Shown: one piece after another, positions 1 to 7,725 of the stretch
How the letters are laid out: each line of letters begins with the position of its first letter
Numbering within the stretch: the first letter of the stretch is position 1
Assembly: GCA_963729875.1 (NCBI GenBank)
Contig: CAVSPR010000004.1
Span: 930,001-994,000 of the forward strand
From: DATBSL01 sp963729875
Lineage (GTDB): Bacteria > Acidobacteriota > Vicinamibacteria > Fen-336
Length of the DNA stretch: 64,000 nucleotides
Direction: 5' to 3'
The notes under the pieces: generated by a model
What the model saw: only the letters and a program-made list of their open reading frames with translations
What the model was told of the DNA's origin: nothing
The model's database searches: none
Translations under genes and position numbers: made by a program

Positions 1-435
1 GACGTGCTCGGCCGCTTCCTGAACATGAAGATCGAGCCCTACAACTTCGTCTCCGCCCTCAACTGCGTGCAGGCGCAGCGCCTGGTGCGGACGATCTGCC
101 TCCACTGCAAGCACGAGGTGCGGGCCCCGCGGGAGCTGCTCGTGGAGGCCGGGCTCGACCCCGGGCGCTACGCCGACGTGCCCTTCTACGAGGGCGCGGG
201 GTGCATCGAGTGCGGAGGCACCGGCTACAAGGGCCGGACCGCGATCTGCGAGCTGCTCGACGTGACCGACAGCATCCGCGAGCTCATTCTCGCCCGCCGC
301 TCGAGCGCCGACATCAAGCGGGCCGCGCGCGAGGAGGGGATGGTCTTCCTGCGCGAGTCCGCGGTGAACAAGGCGCTGGGGGGAAAGACGACCCTCCAGG
401 AGATCAACAAGGTGACCTTCGTGGAGGTCTCTTGA
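1..435 (+). CDS. Type IV pilus / type II secretion ATPase (PilB/GspE), C-terminal part
   Basis: This is the last 144 residues of a secretion or pilus assembly ATPase; the gene begins before the window and frame 1 is open from base 1. The visible part is the C-terminal end of the GspE/PilB fold: the AQRLVRTIC segment, then the four-cysteine zinc site (CLHC, then CIECGGTGYKGR) and the terminal helical region. The Walker motifs lie upstream of the window. The stop overlaps the TTG start of pilM, so it is the first visible gene of the pilM-N-O-pseudopilin operon. It would act at the cytoplasmic face of the inner membrane and power pseudopilus assembly. PilB and GspE cannot be told apart from this fragment. 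Confidence 0.9.
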   Translation, partial: DVLGRFLNMKIEPYNFVSALNCVQAQRLVRTICLHCKHEVRAPRELLVEAGLDPGRYADVPFYEGAGCIECGGTGYKGRTAICELLDVTDSIRELILARRSSADIKRAAREEGMVFLRESAVNKALGGKTTLQEINKVTFVEVS

Positions 436-1397
436 GCGCGGCGGCGGGCGGCCTCGGCGCGGCGTTGCGGCGGACGGGCCGCCTCCTCGCCCGGGCGCTG
501 GTGGATCCGCCGCTGCCGCTCGTCGCGGTCGAGGTGCGGCCGGGAGCGCTCGGGGCGGTGCGCCTGGAGCGGGAGGGCGGGCGGCTGTCCCTGGGGGCGG
601 CGGCCACGGTGGACCTGCCGGAGGGGGCGCTCGAGATCTCCCTGGCCCGGCCCAACCTGGCGGACCCGGAGGCGTTCCGCGGCGCCCTGCGGGCCGTGCT
701 GGAGCGGGCGGGCGCCCTGGCGGGCGGGGACGTCTCGCTGGTCCTGCCCGACCCGGTGGTGCGGCTCGCCCTGGTGCCGGCGGAGGGGCTGCGGGGACGG
801 CGCAGCGACACCGAGGAGGTCATCCGCTTCCGGCTGCACAAGGCCCTGCCACCCGACTTCGACGCGCGCACGGCACGCCTTGCGTGGCAGCCCGCGGGCC
901 CCGACCAGGTCCTGGTCGCGGTGGCCGCGGACGAGGTGGTCCGCGGCTACGAGGACGCCCTGGAAGCCCTGGGCTTCCACGTCGGCCTCGTGGAGCCCGC
1001 CAGCCTGTCCCTGGCCGCGCTCGAGGGGGCGGGGACGGCCGGCGACGACCTGCTGGTGAACTGGGACCGCGGCTACGTGTCCTTTCTGGTGCGTCGCGGA
1101 GCGCGCCCCCTCCTGCAGCGGACGCTCCCGCGCGAGGACTCGCGCGAGTCGGTCGTCCGGCAGGCCGGGCAGACCCTCCGGTTCTGCCGCGAGCAGCTCG
1201 GCGGCGACGGCTTCCACGAGGTCCTCGTGCGCTCGGCGGTCGTCCCCGGACCCGAGGCGGGCGAGCTGCTCGGGCAGGCCCTCGGCACGGCGCCGCGCCT
1301 CGTGCGGCCCTGGGCCGCGCTGGGCGTCTTCGAGGACGGGCCCGCGGCACAGGCCGTGGCCGGGGCGGCGGCCTGCGTCCTGCGGAGAGCGGCGTGA
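432..1397 (+). CDS. pilM: PilM-like (GspL cytoplasmic type) assembly protein
   Basis: A 321-residue actin-like PilM homologue that links the cytoplasmic ATPase to the inner-membrane PilN/PilO pair. No membrane segment is apparent. An N-terminal strand region (LVAVEVRPGALGAVRLE) resembles the phosphate-1 loop of the fold, and VIRFRLHKALPPDF matches the conserved PilM segment where the chain is usually EIRWEAEKYLPF-like. The preferred start is TTG at 432, which overlaps the stop of the upstream ATPase. An open frame continues further upstream but only inside the ATPase gene. The 3' end overlaps the GTG of pilN by 4 nt, implying coupled translation. Identity rests mainly on gene order plus size, because the family is divergent. 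Confidence 0.78.
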   Translation: MSAAAGGLGAALRRTGRLLARALVDPPLPLVAVEVRPGALGAVRLEREGGRLSLGAAATVDLPEGALEISLARPNLADPEAFRGALRAVLERAGALAGGDVSLVLPDPVVRLALVPAEGLRGRRSDTEEVIRFRLHKALPPDFDARTARLAWQPAGPDQVLVAVAADEVVRGYEDALEALGFHVGLVEPASLSLAALEGAGTAGDDLLVNWDRGYVSFLVRRGARPLLQRTLPREDSRESVVRQAGQTLRFCREQLGGDGFHEVLVRSAVVPGPEAGELLGQALGTAPRLVRPWAALGVFEDGPAAQAVAGAAACVLRRAA

Positions 1398-1960
1398 GCG
1401 CCCCCCTCAACCTCGCCCGCCGGCCGTTCCGCAACGAGCGGCTGCCCACCCTGGCCCTGGCCGTCGGCTGCGCGGCGCTGGCCGTGGTCAGCGTGCGCCA
1501 CGCGGTGCTCGCGCGGGACCTGCTCCCCGGGCGGGCGCGGGACATGGAGGGCCGGGTGGCTTCCCTCGAGAAGGAGATCGCGACGCTGCGCGCCGAGTCG
1601 GCCGAGTTGCAGAGGCTCGCCGCCCCGCCCGAGGCGCTCAAGGAGTGGGCGGCGGTCAAGCGCCTCGTGGACCGGCGGGCGTTCTCCTGGACCGGCCTTT
1701 TCGCCGCCCTCGAGGAGGCGCTGCCCCCCGGGGTGAGGCTCGTCTCCGTCTCGCCCCGGGACGAGGAGGGAGGGATCGAGCTGGCCCTCGTCGCGGTGGG
1801 TCGCAGCGACGCGGACGCGCTCGCGCTCCTGCAGGAGCTCCAGGCCCACGGCGAGTTCGAGCAGGCCTTCCTCGAGCGGTGGAGCGACGGCCGCGAAGGC
1901 GTCGACATCGCGTGCACGGTGCGCTATGCGCCCAAGGCCGCGCGGGGGAGGCAGCCGTGA
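1394..1960 (+). CDS. pilN: PilN-like inner-membrane assembly protein
   Basis: A 188-residue bitopic membrane protein with the PilN hallmark N-terminus: a short cytoplasmic stretch NLARRPFRNER, which in the family binds PilM, then one hydrophobic helix (about residues 18-38), then a coiled-coil periplasmic region and a ferredoxin-like C-terminal fold. It starts at GTG 1394 within the pilM stop (4-nt overlap) and ends in the same way against pilO. It should form the PilN/PilO heterodimer of the alignment subcomplex. No PilP gene follows, so this system resembles the shorter PilMNO sets rather than the complete PilMNOP set. Confidence 0.85.
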   Translation: MSAPLNLARRPFRNERLPTLALAVGCAALAVVSVRHAVLARDLLPGRARDMEGRVASLEKEIATLRAESAELQRLAAPPEALKEWAAVKRLVDRRAFSWTGLFAALEEALPPGVRLVSVSPRDEEGGIELALVAVGRSDADALALLQELQAHGEFEQAFLERWSDGREGVDIACTVRYAPKAARGRQP

Positions 1961-2541
1961 GGCCCGAGGGCCCCCGGTGGCGGACCCGGCTGCTCCCCGC
2001 CTTCCTCGCCCTCCTCGGCGTGAACCTCCTCGTCTTCGCGGCGTGGACGGGGCCGCGCTACTGGCGGCAGCGCAGCGCCGCCTCCCGCCTCGAGGCGGCG
2101 CAGGCGGAGGCCGCGCGCTGGCGCGAGACGACGGCGGCGCTGCGGGAGCGGGCGGGGGCCATTCGCGGCAACACGGCCGACGTCCAGCGCTTCTACGAGA
2201 CCCTCGGGGGCACCGAGAGATCCGACCTCCTGCCCACGCTGCAGGCGATCGAGGAGATGGCGCGCACGCCCGGCCTGCGGCCGGGCACCCGGAGCTACCG
2301 GCGCGAGGACGCGGAGGGCGCGCGGGCGGAGAGGGTGGCGGTGACCCTGCCGCTCGAGGGCTCCTACTCCCAGCTGGTGGGGTTCCTTCGCGAGGTCGAG
2401 CGCTCGCCGCGCTTCCTGACCGTGGACAGCGTGGCCATGCGCGGGGGCCAGGAGGGCGAGACCGCCCTGCAGGTGGTGCTGAGCGCCTACCTGCGCCGGC
2501 CGGAGGCCGGCCGGAAGGGGGACGGCCCTGGGCGCTCGTGA
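1957..2541 (+). CDS. pilO: PilO-like inner-membrane assembly protein
   Basis: A 194-residue bitopic protein: a basic cytoplasmic start, one membrane helix (about residues 13-30, LLPAFLALLGVNLLVFAAW), an Arg/Ala/Glu-rich coiled coil (about 40-75) and a periplasmic domain ending in a predicted beta-rich segment (VAVTLPLEGSYSQLVGFLRE), which matches the usual PilO ferredoxin-like domain. GTG at 1957 overlaps the pilN stop. It is expected to dimerise with PilN and connect to the secretin encoded at 3409. Gene order pilM-N-O is the strongest support; sequence similarity within the family is low. Confidence 0.82.
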   Translation: MRPEGPRWRTRLLPAFLALLGVNLLVFAAWTGPRYWRQRSAASRLEAAQAEAARWRETTAALRERAGAIRGNTADVQRFYETLGGTERSDLLPTLQAIEEMARTPGLRPGTRSYRREDAEGARAERVAVTLPLEGSYSQLVGFLREVERSPRFLTVDSVAMRGGQEGETALQVVLSAYLRRPEAGRKGDGPGRS

Positions 2542-2554
2542 CCGCTCCCGCGGG

Positions 2555-3001
2555 GTGACCTATCTCGAGCTCATCGCGACGGCGACGATCATGATGATCC
2601 TCGCCGCCGCCATCCTGCCCATGGGGCGGGTGGCGGTGCAGCGCCAGCGCGAGATCGACCTGCGGCGCGAGCTGCGCACCCTGCGCCGGGCGATCGACCT
2701 GTACAAGCTGGCGGTGGACCAGGGCCAGATCGGGGGCACCGACGTCAAGCTGGGCAGCGAGGGCTACCCGCCCGACCTCGAGACGCTGGTGAAGGGCGTC
2801 AACCGCGTGGGGGCGCTCGACCGCAAGCTCAAGTTCCTGCGCCGCATCCCGGTGGACCCCATGACGCGCTCGGCGGAGTGGGGGCTGCGGTGCTACCAGG
2901 ACGAGCCTGACAGCCGGTCCTGGTGCGGCGAGAATGTGTGGGACGTCTACTCGAAGAGCACGTCGAAGGGGCTCGATGGCACGAACTACAACACGTGGTG
3001 A
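2555..3001 (+). CDS. GspG-like pseudopilin 1
   Basis: A type II secretion/type IV pilus pseudopilin, 148 residues from GTG 2555. The class III prepilin site reads RG|VTYLELIATATIMMILA with Glu at +5, but the cleavage Gly is encoded just before GTG 2555. The true start must therefore be upstream: CTG at 2528 gives a short basic leader (GARDRSRG) and would be a rare start codon. After the hydrophobic helix come the RELRTLRRAIDLY segment, YPPDLETLVKG and DPMTRSAEWG, all typical of GspG-type major pseudopilins. The end, GLDGTNYNTW, parallels the next gene, so the two are probably tandem paralogues. Two Cys near the C-terminus (in LRCYQ and SWCGE) could form a disulfide. Confidence 0.85.
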   Translation: MTYLELIATATIMMILAAAILPMGRVAVQRQREIDLRRELRTLRRAIDLYKLAVDQGQIGGTDVKLGSEGYPPDLETLVKGVNRVGALDRKLKFLRRIPVDPMTRSAEWGLRCYQDEPDSRSWCGENVWDVYSKSTSKGLDGTNYNTW

Positions 3002-3392
3002 GCGGGCGAGCGGGGCCCCGGGCTTCACCCTGATCGAGCTGATCACGGTAGTGGCCCTGGTCGCCATCCTGGCCGCGATCGCGCTGCCGAACTACCGCGT
3101 GGCCATCATCCAGTCGCGGGAGGCGGTCCTGAGCGAGAACCTCTACCGGCTGCGCGACCTGATCGACCAGTACTACGTGGACAAGGGCCAGTACCCCCCG
3201 TCGCTCGAGACGCTGGTGGAGGAGGGCTACCTGCGCAAGCTTCCCGATGACCCGTTCACCCGCTCGGCCGACTGGACGCCGGTCTACTCCGAGCCCGAAC
3301 CCGACCGGCCGGGGGAGCCGCCCGGGGTCTACGACGTCAAGAGCGCCTCCGAGTTCGTCTCGCTCGCGGGCACGCCGTACAACGAGTGGTGA
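2976..3392 (+). CDS. GspG-like pseudopilin 2
   Basis: A 138-residue pseudopilin. From ATG 2976, which overlaps the end of pseudopilin 1, it has a basic leader and a textbook prepilin site, APG|FTLIELITVVALVAIL, with Glu+5. The C-terminal part has KGQYPPSLETLVEEGYL, DPFTRSADW and a final GTPYNEW, the GspG pattern in which the C-terminal loop often binds calcium. It would be processed by a prepilin peptidase, which is not encoded in this window, and polymerise in the inner membrane. This is the best candidate for the major subunit because its prepilin signal is the most canonical of the three here. Confidence 0.9.
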   Translation: MARTTTRGERASGAPGFTLIELITVVALVAILAAIALPNYRVAIIQSREAVLSENLYRLRDLIDQYYVDKGQYPPSLETLVEEGYLRKLPDDPFTRSADWTPVYSEPEPDRPGEPPGVYDVKSASEFVSLAGTPYNEW

Positions 3393-3408
3393 TGCGGTGG
3401 GGTGCGGC

Positions 3409-5733
3409 ATGAGGAGACGAAGGAGCGTGCGGCTGGTGGCGGCGGTGGCGGTCCTCGCCCTCGCGAGCGCCGGCTGCGCCGCGCATTGGGCGTACCGCCA
3501 GGGAAACGACGCGCTCGACAAGGGAGAGTGGGACCTCGCGGTGGCGCGCTACACCCGCGCCCTCGAGAAGGACCCGAAGAACATCCGCTACAAGATGTCG
3601 CTCGAGAACGCCCGCGTCCGGGCGAGCGCTTTCCACTACGAAGAGGCGAAGAAGCACCTCGCCGCGAACGACCTCCAGAAGGCGGCGGAGGAGCTGCAGG
3701 TCGCCTCCAACTACGACCCCGCCAATCGGTCCATCGCCGACGACCTCGCCCTCGTCCGCCAGCGCATCCGCAAGCGGGAGGAGGAGCAGCGCGAGCGGGC
3801 CGGGTTCGACCAGATGAAGGCCCGGGCCCAGGCGGCGGCGCGCACGCCGGTGCCCGTCCTCTCGCCCCGCAGCCCGGTGCCGATCACGATGCGCTTCGAG
3901 GCGGACAGCCTGCAGAAGATCTTCGAGAGCCTGGGGCGCATCGCGGGCGTCAACGTGCTCTTCGACGAGGGCTTCCGCGACAAGAAGACGTCGGTGAACC
4001 TGACCGGGGTGAGCTTCGAGGAGGCGCTCGACCGCCTCACCTTCGTGAACCGGCTCTTCTACAAGGTCCTCGACCAGAACACGCTCATCGTCGTGCCCGA
4101 GTCGCGCCAGAAGCGCGTGGCCTACGACGAGCTGGTGCTCCGCACCTTCTACGTGCAGAACGCGGAGGTCAACGACACCGTCAACCTGGTCAAGACGCTG
4201 GCCAAGGTCACGACCGCGGCCGGGAACCCGAGCCTGGGCGCGATCACGGTCCTCGGGACGGTGGACCAGGTCGCGATGGCCGAGCGCATCATCGACGCTA
4301 ACGACAAGGCGCGGGGCGAGGTCCTGGTCGAGGTGCAGATCCTCGAGGTGAACCGGACCAACCTCAAGAAGTGGGGGATCGACCTCTCCAACTACTCGGC
4401 GGGCCTGACCCTCTCGCCCACGGGTAACAAGGACGACATCACGGCCGGCCTCCTGAGCCTGCGGGCGCCGCTGCTCTCCTCCCTGAACCAGGCCGACTGG
4501 ATCGTGAGCATCCCGTCGAGCGTCTTCGCCCGCTTCCTGCAGACCGACTCGAACGTGCGCATCCTGGCGGCCCCGCGCCTGCGGGCGGCCGAGGGCAAGC
4601 CCGCCGAGCTGAAGATCGGCCAGGAGGTCCCCATCCCGGTCACGAGCTACACGGTCGGGCTGAGCGGCGGCGGCGCGGGCTCCGGCTACCTGCCCGCGAC
4701 GAGCTTCCAGTACCGCAACGTGGGCGTGAACCTCAAGCTCACCCCGCGGGTGGCGGCGAGCGGGGACATCACGCTTGAGATGGCCGCGGAGTTCAGCCTC
4801 CTCGGCGACGACCGCAACGTGGGCAGCGAGAGCAACCCGATCCTGGTGCCCACCTTCCTCACGCGGAACGTGACCGGCGTGCTGCGGCTGCGCGACGGGG
4901 AGACGGGCCTCATCGGCGGACTGCTGCAGGGCCGCGACGCCTCGTCGTTCTCCGGCATGATCGGGATGAACAGCATCCCCATCGTCGGCAAGCTGTTCGG
5001 CGCCCGCCAGAAGCAGCAGGACGAGTCCGAGGTCCTCATCTCGATCACGCCGCGGATCGTCCGGGCCCCCAAGGTCACCGAGGAGGACATGGTGGCGCTC
5101 CGTGTGGGCACGCAGGAGGTCCCGAAGGTCGAGGGCGCGCGCCCCGGGCTGTTCGGCCCCGAGCCGGAGGCGGCCGGGGGCGGCGCCGTCTCGCCGCCCG
5201 CCGCCGCTCCCGGCGCAAAGGCGGCGCCCGCTCCGACCCGGCCCCCGGCCTCCGTGCCGGCCCCCGCGCAACCGGGCGCCGGTGCGCCCGTCGTTCCCCC
5301 GGGAGCGGGACCCGACGAGGCGACCGGGCCGCCCGCCACGGTCGTCTTCAGCCCTCCCGAGGTCGCGCTGCGGGTCGGCGAGGCGGGCGCCCTCGCGGTC
5401 GTCCTCGTGGGAGCGAGGGACGTGCGTTCGGTCGAGCTCACGGTGGCCTGGGACCCGGCCCTGGCGGAGGTGACGGACGTGGCGGCGGGCTCGCTGCTGA
5501 CGCTCGATGGCAGCCCGGTGTCGGCCGAGCGTGCGCTCGAGTCGGGCCGGGCGCGAGTGAGGCTGTCGCGCGCCGCCGGCGCCTCGGGCTCGGGGGCGGT
5601 GGTCGCGATCACGCTGAAGGGACTGAAGCCCGGATCGGGCCTGATCGCGGTCGAGGCGCTGACGCTGGGGCACGGGGAGGGGACGGAGCGCCCCGCCCCG
5701 CCCGCTCCGGGGCGGTTGGTGGTGGCGCCGTGA
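3409..5733 (+). CDS. Lipoprotein secretin (GspD/PilQ family) with C-terminal cohesin-like domain
   Basis: A 774-residue outer-membrane secretin. The N-terminus is a lipoprotein signal (LALASAGC), followed by TPR-like repeats (about residues 28-130), an N0/STN-type domain (about 155-230, VPITMRFEADSLQKIFESLG), a second N-domain, and the secretin core (about 300-610), including EVQILEVN, RILAAPRLRAAEG and VPIPVTSY, ending ESEVLISITPRIV. A Pro/Ala linker (about 615-640) leads to a C-terminal domain (about 642-760) that reads like a cohesin/type-I-dockerin-partner fold: VFSPPEVALRVGEAG, SVELTVAWDPALAEV. ATG 3409 was chosen because it opens directly into the signal peptide. It forms the exit pore for the upstream pilM-N-O machinery. 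Confidence is high for the secretin and moderate for the cohesin call. Confidence 0.9.
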   Translation: MRRRRSVRLVAAVAVLALASAGCAAHWAYRQGNDALDKGEWDLAVARYTRALEKDPKNIRYKMSLENARVRASAFHYEEAKKHLAANDLQKAAEELQVASNYDPANRSIADDLALVRQRIRKREEEQRERAGFDQMKARAQAAARTPVPVLSPRSPVPITMRFEADSLQKIFESLGRIAGVNVLFDEGFRDKKTSVNLTGVSFEEALDRLTFVNRLFYKVLDQNTLIVVPESRQKRVAYDELVLRTFYVQNAEVNDTVNLVKTLAKVTTAAGNPSLGAITVLGTVDQVAMAERIIDANDKARGEVLVEVQILEVNRTNLKKWGIDLSNYSAGLTLSPTGNKDDITAGLLSLRAPLLSSLNQADWIVSIPSSVFARFLQTDSNVRILAAPRLRAAEGKPAELKIGQEVPIPVTSYTVGLSGGGAGSGYLPATSFQYRNVGVNLKLTPRVAASGDITLEMAAEFSLLGDDRNVGSESNPILVPTFLTRNVTGVLRLRDGETGLIGGLLQGRDASSFSGMIGMNSIPIVGKLFGARQKQQDESEVLISITPRIVRAPKVTEEDMVALRVGTQEVPKVEGARPGLFGPEPEAAGGGAVSPPAAAPGAKAAPAPTRPPASVPAPAQPGAGAPVVPPGAGPDEATGPPATVVFSPPEVALRVGEAGALAVVLVGARDVRSVELTVAWDPALAEVTDVAAGSLLTLDGSPVSAERALESGRARVRLSRAAGASGSGAVVAITLKGLKPGSGLIAVEALTLGHGEGTERPAPPAPGRLVVAP

Positions 5734-5756
5734 CGGCCGCGGTGCGGAGGACGGCG

Positions 5757-6486
5757 ATGTCGAAGCTGAAGCTGGTGCCGGCGGTGCTCCTGGCGCTGTC
5801 GGCCGTGACCTGCGAGGAGGCCCCCCTGACGGCCCCCGTGGGCTCCACGATCTTCCTGATCGCCAACCCCCCGTTCGTGATCGCGAACGGGGGTCGGTCG
5901 ATCGTGACCGCGGTCGTGACGGAGCCCGCCGGCACGTTCGTGGCCGACGGGACCAAGGTCTACTTCTTCACCGACCTCGGGCGCATCGACAGCCCGGGCG
6001 AGACGGTCGACGGCCAGGCGCGGGTCAACTTCGTGGCCGACTCCCGCTCCGGCACGGCCAACGTGACCGCGATGTCCGGGGGGCCGGTGGCGGCCACGAC
6101 TGCCGGCGCCGGCAATGACTCGACGGGCTCGGGGACGAGCAGCGCGAAGGTGACCATCGCGATCGGCAGCACGCTGCCGGCGCGGCTCGTAGCGACCGCG
6201 AACCCACAGCGGATCACGACCTCGCGGCAGTCGACGATCACCGCCAACGTGTTCGACGAGTTCGGCAACCCGGTCCAGAACGTGCCGGTCGTGTTCTCGC
6301 TCAGCGGCAGCCTCATCGAGGAGACCCTCGACAGCGGCGGCGCACCCCGGTACACCGACTCGAGCGGGCAGGCCTTCGACGTGCTGCGCACGCGGGCCCC
6401 GGTCGGGCGGCATCCAGAAGACGGTGAGCGTCACCGCGACCACGGCGAACGGGATCGACGGGACGGTCACCGTCTTCGTCGACTGA
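5757..6486 (+). CDS. Exported Big_1/invasin-like repeat protein, frameshifted near 6406
   Basis: A predicted exported or lipoprotein-like product with two Ig-like repeats of the Big_1 (bacterial Ig-like, invasin) type. Repeat 1 includes VTAVVTEPAGTFVADGTKVY; repeat 2 includes ATANPQRITTSRQSTITANV and DEFGNPVQNVPVVFSLSG. The signal region ends VTC, a weak lipobox. From about 6406 the original frame becomes Arg/His-rich nonsense, while the +1 frame continues the second repeat (IQKTVSVTATTANGIDGTVT) to TGA 6486. One extra G in GTCGGGCGGC explains this, giving 242 residues. An alternative start is GTG 5730, which overlaps the secretin stop. In context it may be a surface or minor component of the pilus/secretion system. 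The exact function is not known. Confidence 0.7.
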
Positions 6487-6493
6487 GGGTCCC

Positions 6494-7111
6494 GTGCGGC
6501 GGGCGATCCTCCTCGGCGCGCTCCTCTGGGCCCCCGGTGCGACGGCCCGCGCCGAGATCGCCCTGCTGTCGAGCGGCCTCACGCTCAAGCTCGACGCGCA
6601 CCGCGTGGAGGACGGGGTCGTCGTGATGGCCCTGCGGGGCGGGGGCGAGGTGGGCGTCCCCCCGGAGGCCGTGCGGGGCTTCGTGCCGGACGAGGTGCTG
6701 GACGAGGTCGGGAACCCCGCCACGGGCGACCTCCGGGAGCTGGCCGCGGCGGCCGCGCGCCGGCACGGCCTCGACCCGGAGCTGGTGATGGCGGTGGTGT
6801 CGGTCGAGTCCGCCTTCCGACCGCAGGCCGTCTCGCCGAAGGGGGCCCAGGGCCTCATGCAGCTCATGCCGGGGACGGCGCGCTCGCTCGGGGTCGAGGA
6901 CCCGCTCGATCCCGCCCAGAACCTCGACGGCGGGGCGCGCCACCTGGGGCAGCTGCTCGACCTCTACGGCGGGGACCTGGTGCGTGCCCTCGCCGCGTAC
7001 AACGCGGGCCAGGGCGCCGTGCAGCGGCACGGGGGCGTGCCCCCGTACCGGGAGACGCGGACCTACGTCAAGAAAGTCCTCGACCGGTACCAGGAGAAGA
7101 AGAAGCCGTGA
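6494..7111 (+). CDS. Exported lytic transglycosylase (SLT domain)
   Basis: A 205-residue periplasmic peptidoglycan-cleaving enzyme. It has a signal peptide (LLGALLWAPGATARA), a short N-terminal beta domain, and an SLT/Slt70-type catalytic domain (about residues 75-205). Motifs seen are VVSVESAFRPQAVSPKGAQG, with the catalytic Glu in VES, then GLMQLMPGTA, a run ending NLDGGARHLGQLL, and ALAAYNAGQGAV. It starts 7 bp after the repaired end of the Big_1 gene and overlaps the next pseudopilin gene by 4 nt. Its role is probably local remodelling of the wall for passage of the pilus or secretion channel, as for PilT-associated transglycosylases in comparable operons. Confidence 0.92.
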   Translation: MRRAILLGALLWAPGATARAEIALLSSGLTLKLDAHRVEDGVVVMALRGGGEVGVPPEAVRGFVPDEVLDEVGNPATGDLRELAAAAARRHGLDPELVMAVVSVESAFRPQAVSPKGAQGLMQLMPGTARSLGVEDPLDPAQNLDGGARHLGQLLDLYGGDLVRALAAYNAGQGAVQRHGGVPPYRETRTYVKKVLDRYQEKKKP

Positions 7112-7722
7112 GCGCGACGCGGCGCGGCGAGGCCGGCTACTCGCTCGTGGCCCTCCTGGCGGCGGTCGCGGTGATGATGGTCCTGATGGCGGCCGCCGCG
7201 CCGTCCTGGCGCTACGTGATGAAGAACGACGCCGAGGAGGAGCTCCTCTTCCGCGGCGGCGAGATCGCGGACGCGGTCGCGCGCTACCAGCGGCGCAACG
7301 GCAACGCGCTGCCCCCCTCGCTCGAGGTGCTGGTCAAGGGGAAGTTCCTGCGGCGGGCGTACAAGGACCCGATGGTGAAGCACGGGCGCTGGCGGTTCCT
7401 CCGCCCCGGCGAGGCCATGGGGCCGGTGACGCCGCCCGCGGGGGGACCGGGCAGCTCCACCCCGACGACCACCACGACCACGACGACGAGGCCCTCGGCC
7501 TTCCCCCAGCCGGAGACGACGCTCGGCGGCTTCCAGGGGGTGGCCAGCACGAGTACCGAGAAGAGCCTGCGCGTGTTCAACGGACGGACCCGCTACAACG
7601 AGTGGCTATTCCTGCCCGGCCAGCCCCGCATCGTGGGCCGGCCGACCGGCCCGCGCGTGCCCCAGCCGGGAGGTGCCTTCCCGACGGCACGGCCCCCCTC
7701 GACCGGGACCACCCGCCCGTAA
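7108..7722 (+). CDS. Pseudopilin 3, lacking Glu+5, with Thr-rich insert
   Basis: A 204-residue prepilin-like protein. The leader ends GEAG|YSLVALLAAVAVMMVLM; position +5 is Ala rather than the Glu that most pilins use for assembly and methylation. GspK-type minor pseudopilins also lack it. After the helix, the segment EEELLFRGGEIADAVARYQR and LPPSLEVLVKG follow the GspG-like plan. Between about residues 110 and 135 is a low-complexity Pro/Gly/Thr run with eight consecutive Thr, and the C-terminus is Pro/Arg-rich after YNEWLFLPG. It is the last gene of the secretion operon and overlaps the transglycosylase by 4 nt. It is likely a tip or minor pseudopilin. Confidence 0.78.
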   Translation: MSATRRGEAGYSLVALLAAVAVMMVLMAAAAPSWRYVMKNDAEEELLFRGGEIADAVARYQRRNGNALPPSLEVLVKGKFLRRAYKDPMVKHGRWRFLRPGEAMGPVTPPAGGPGSSTPTTTTTTTTRPSAFPQPETTLGGFQGVASTSTEKSLRVFNGRTRYNEWLFLPGQPRIVGRPTGPRVPQPGGAFPTARPPSTGTTRP

Positions 7723-7725
7723 CCC

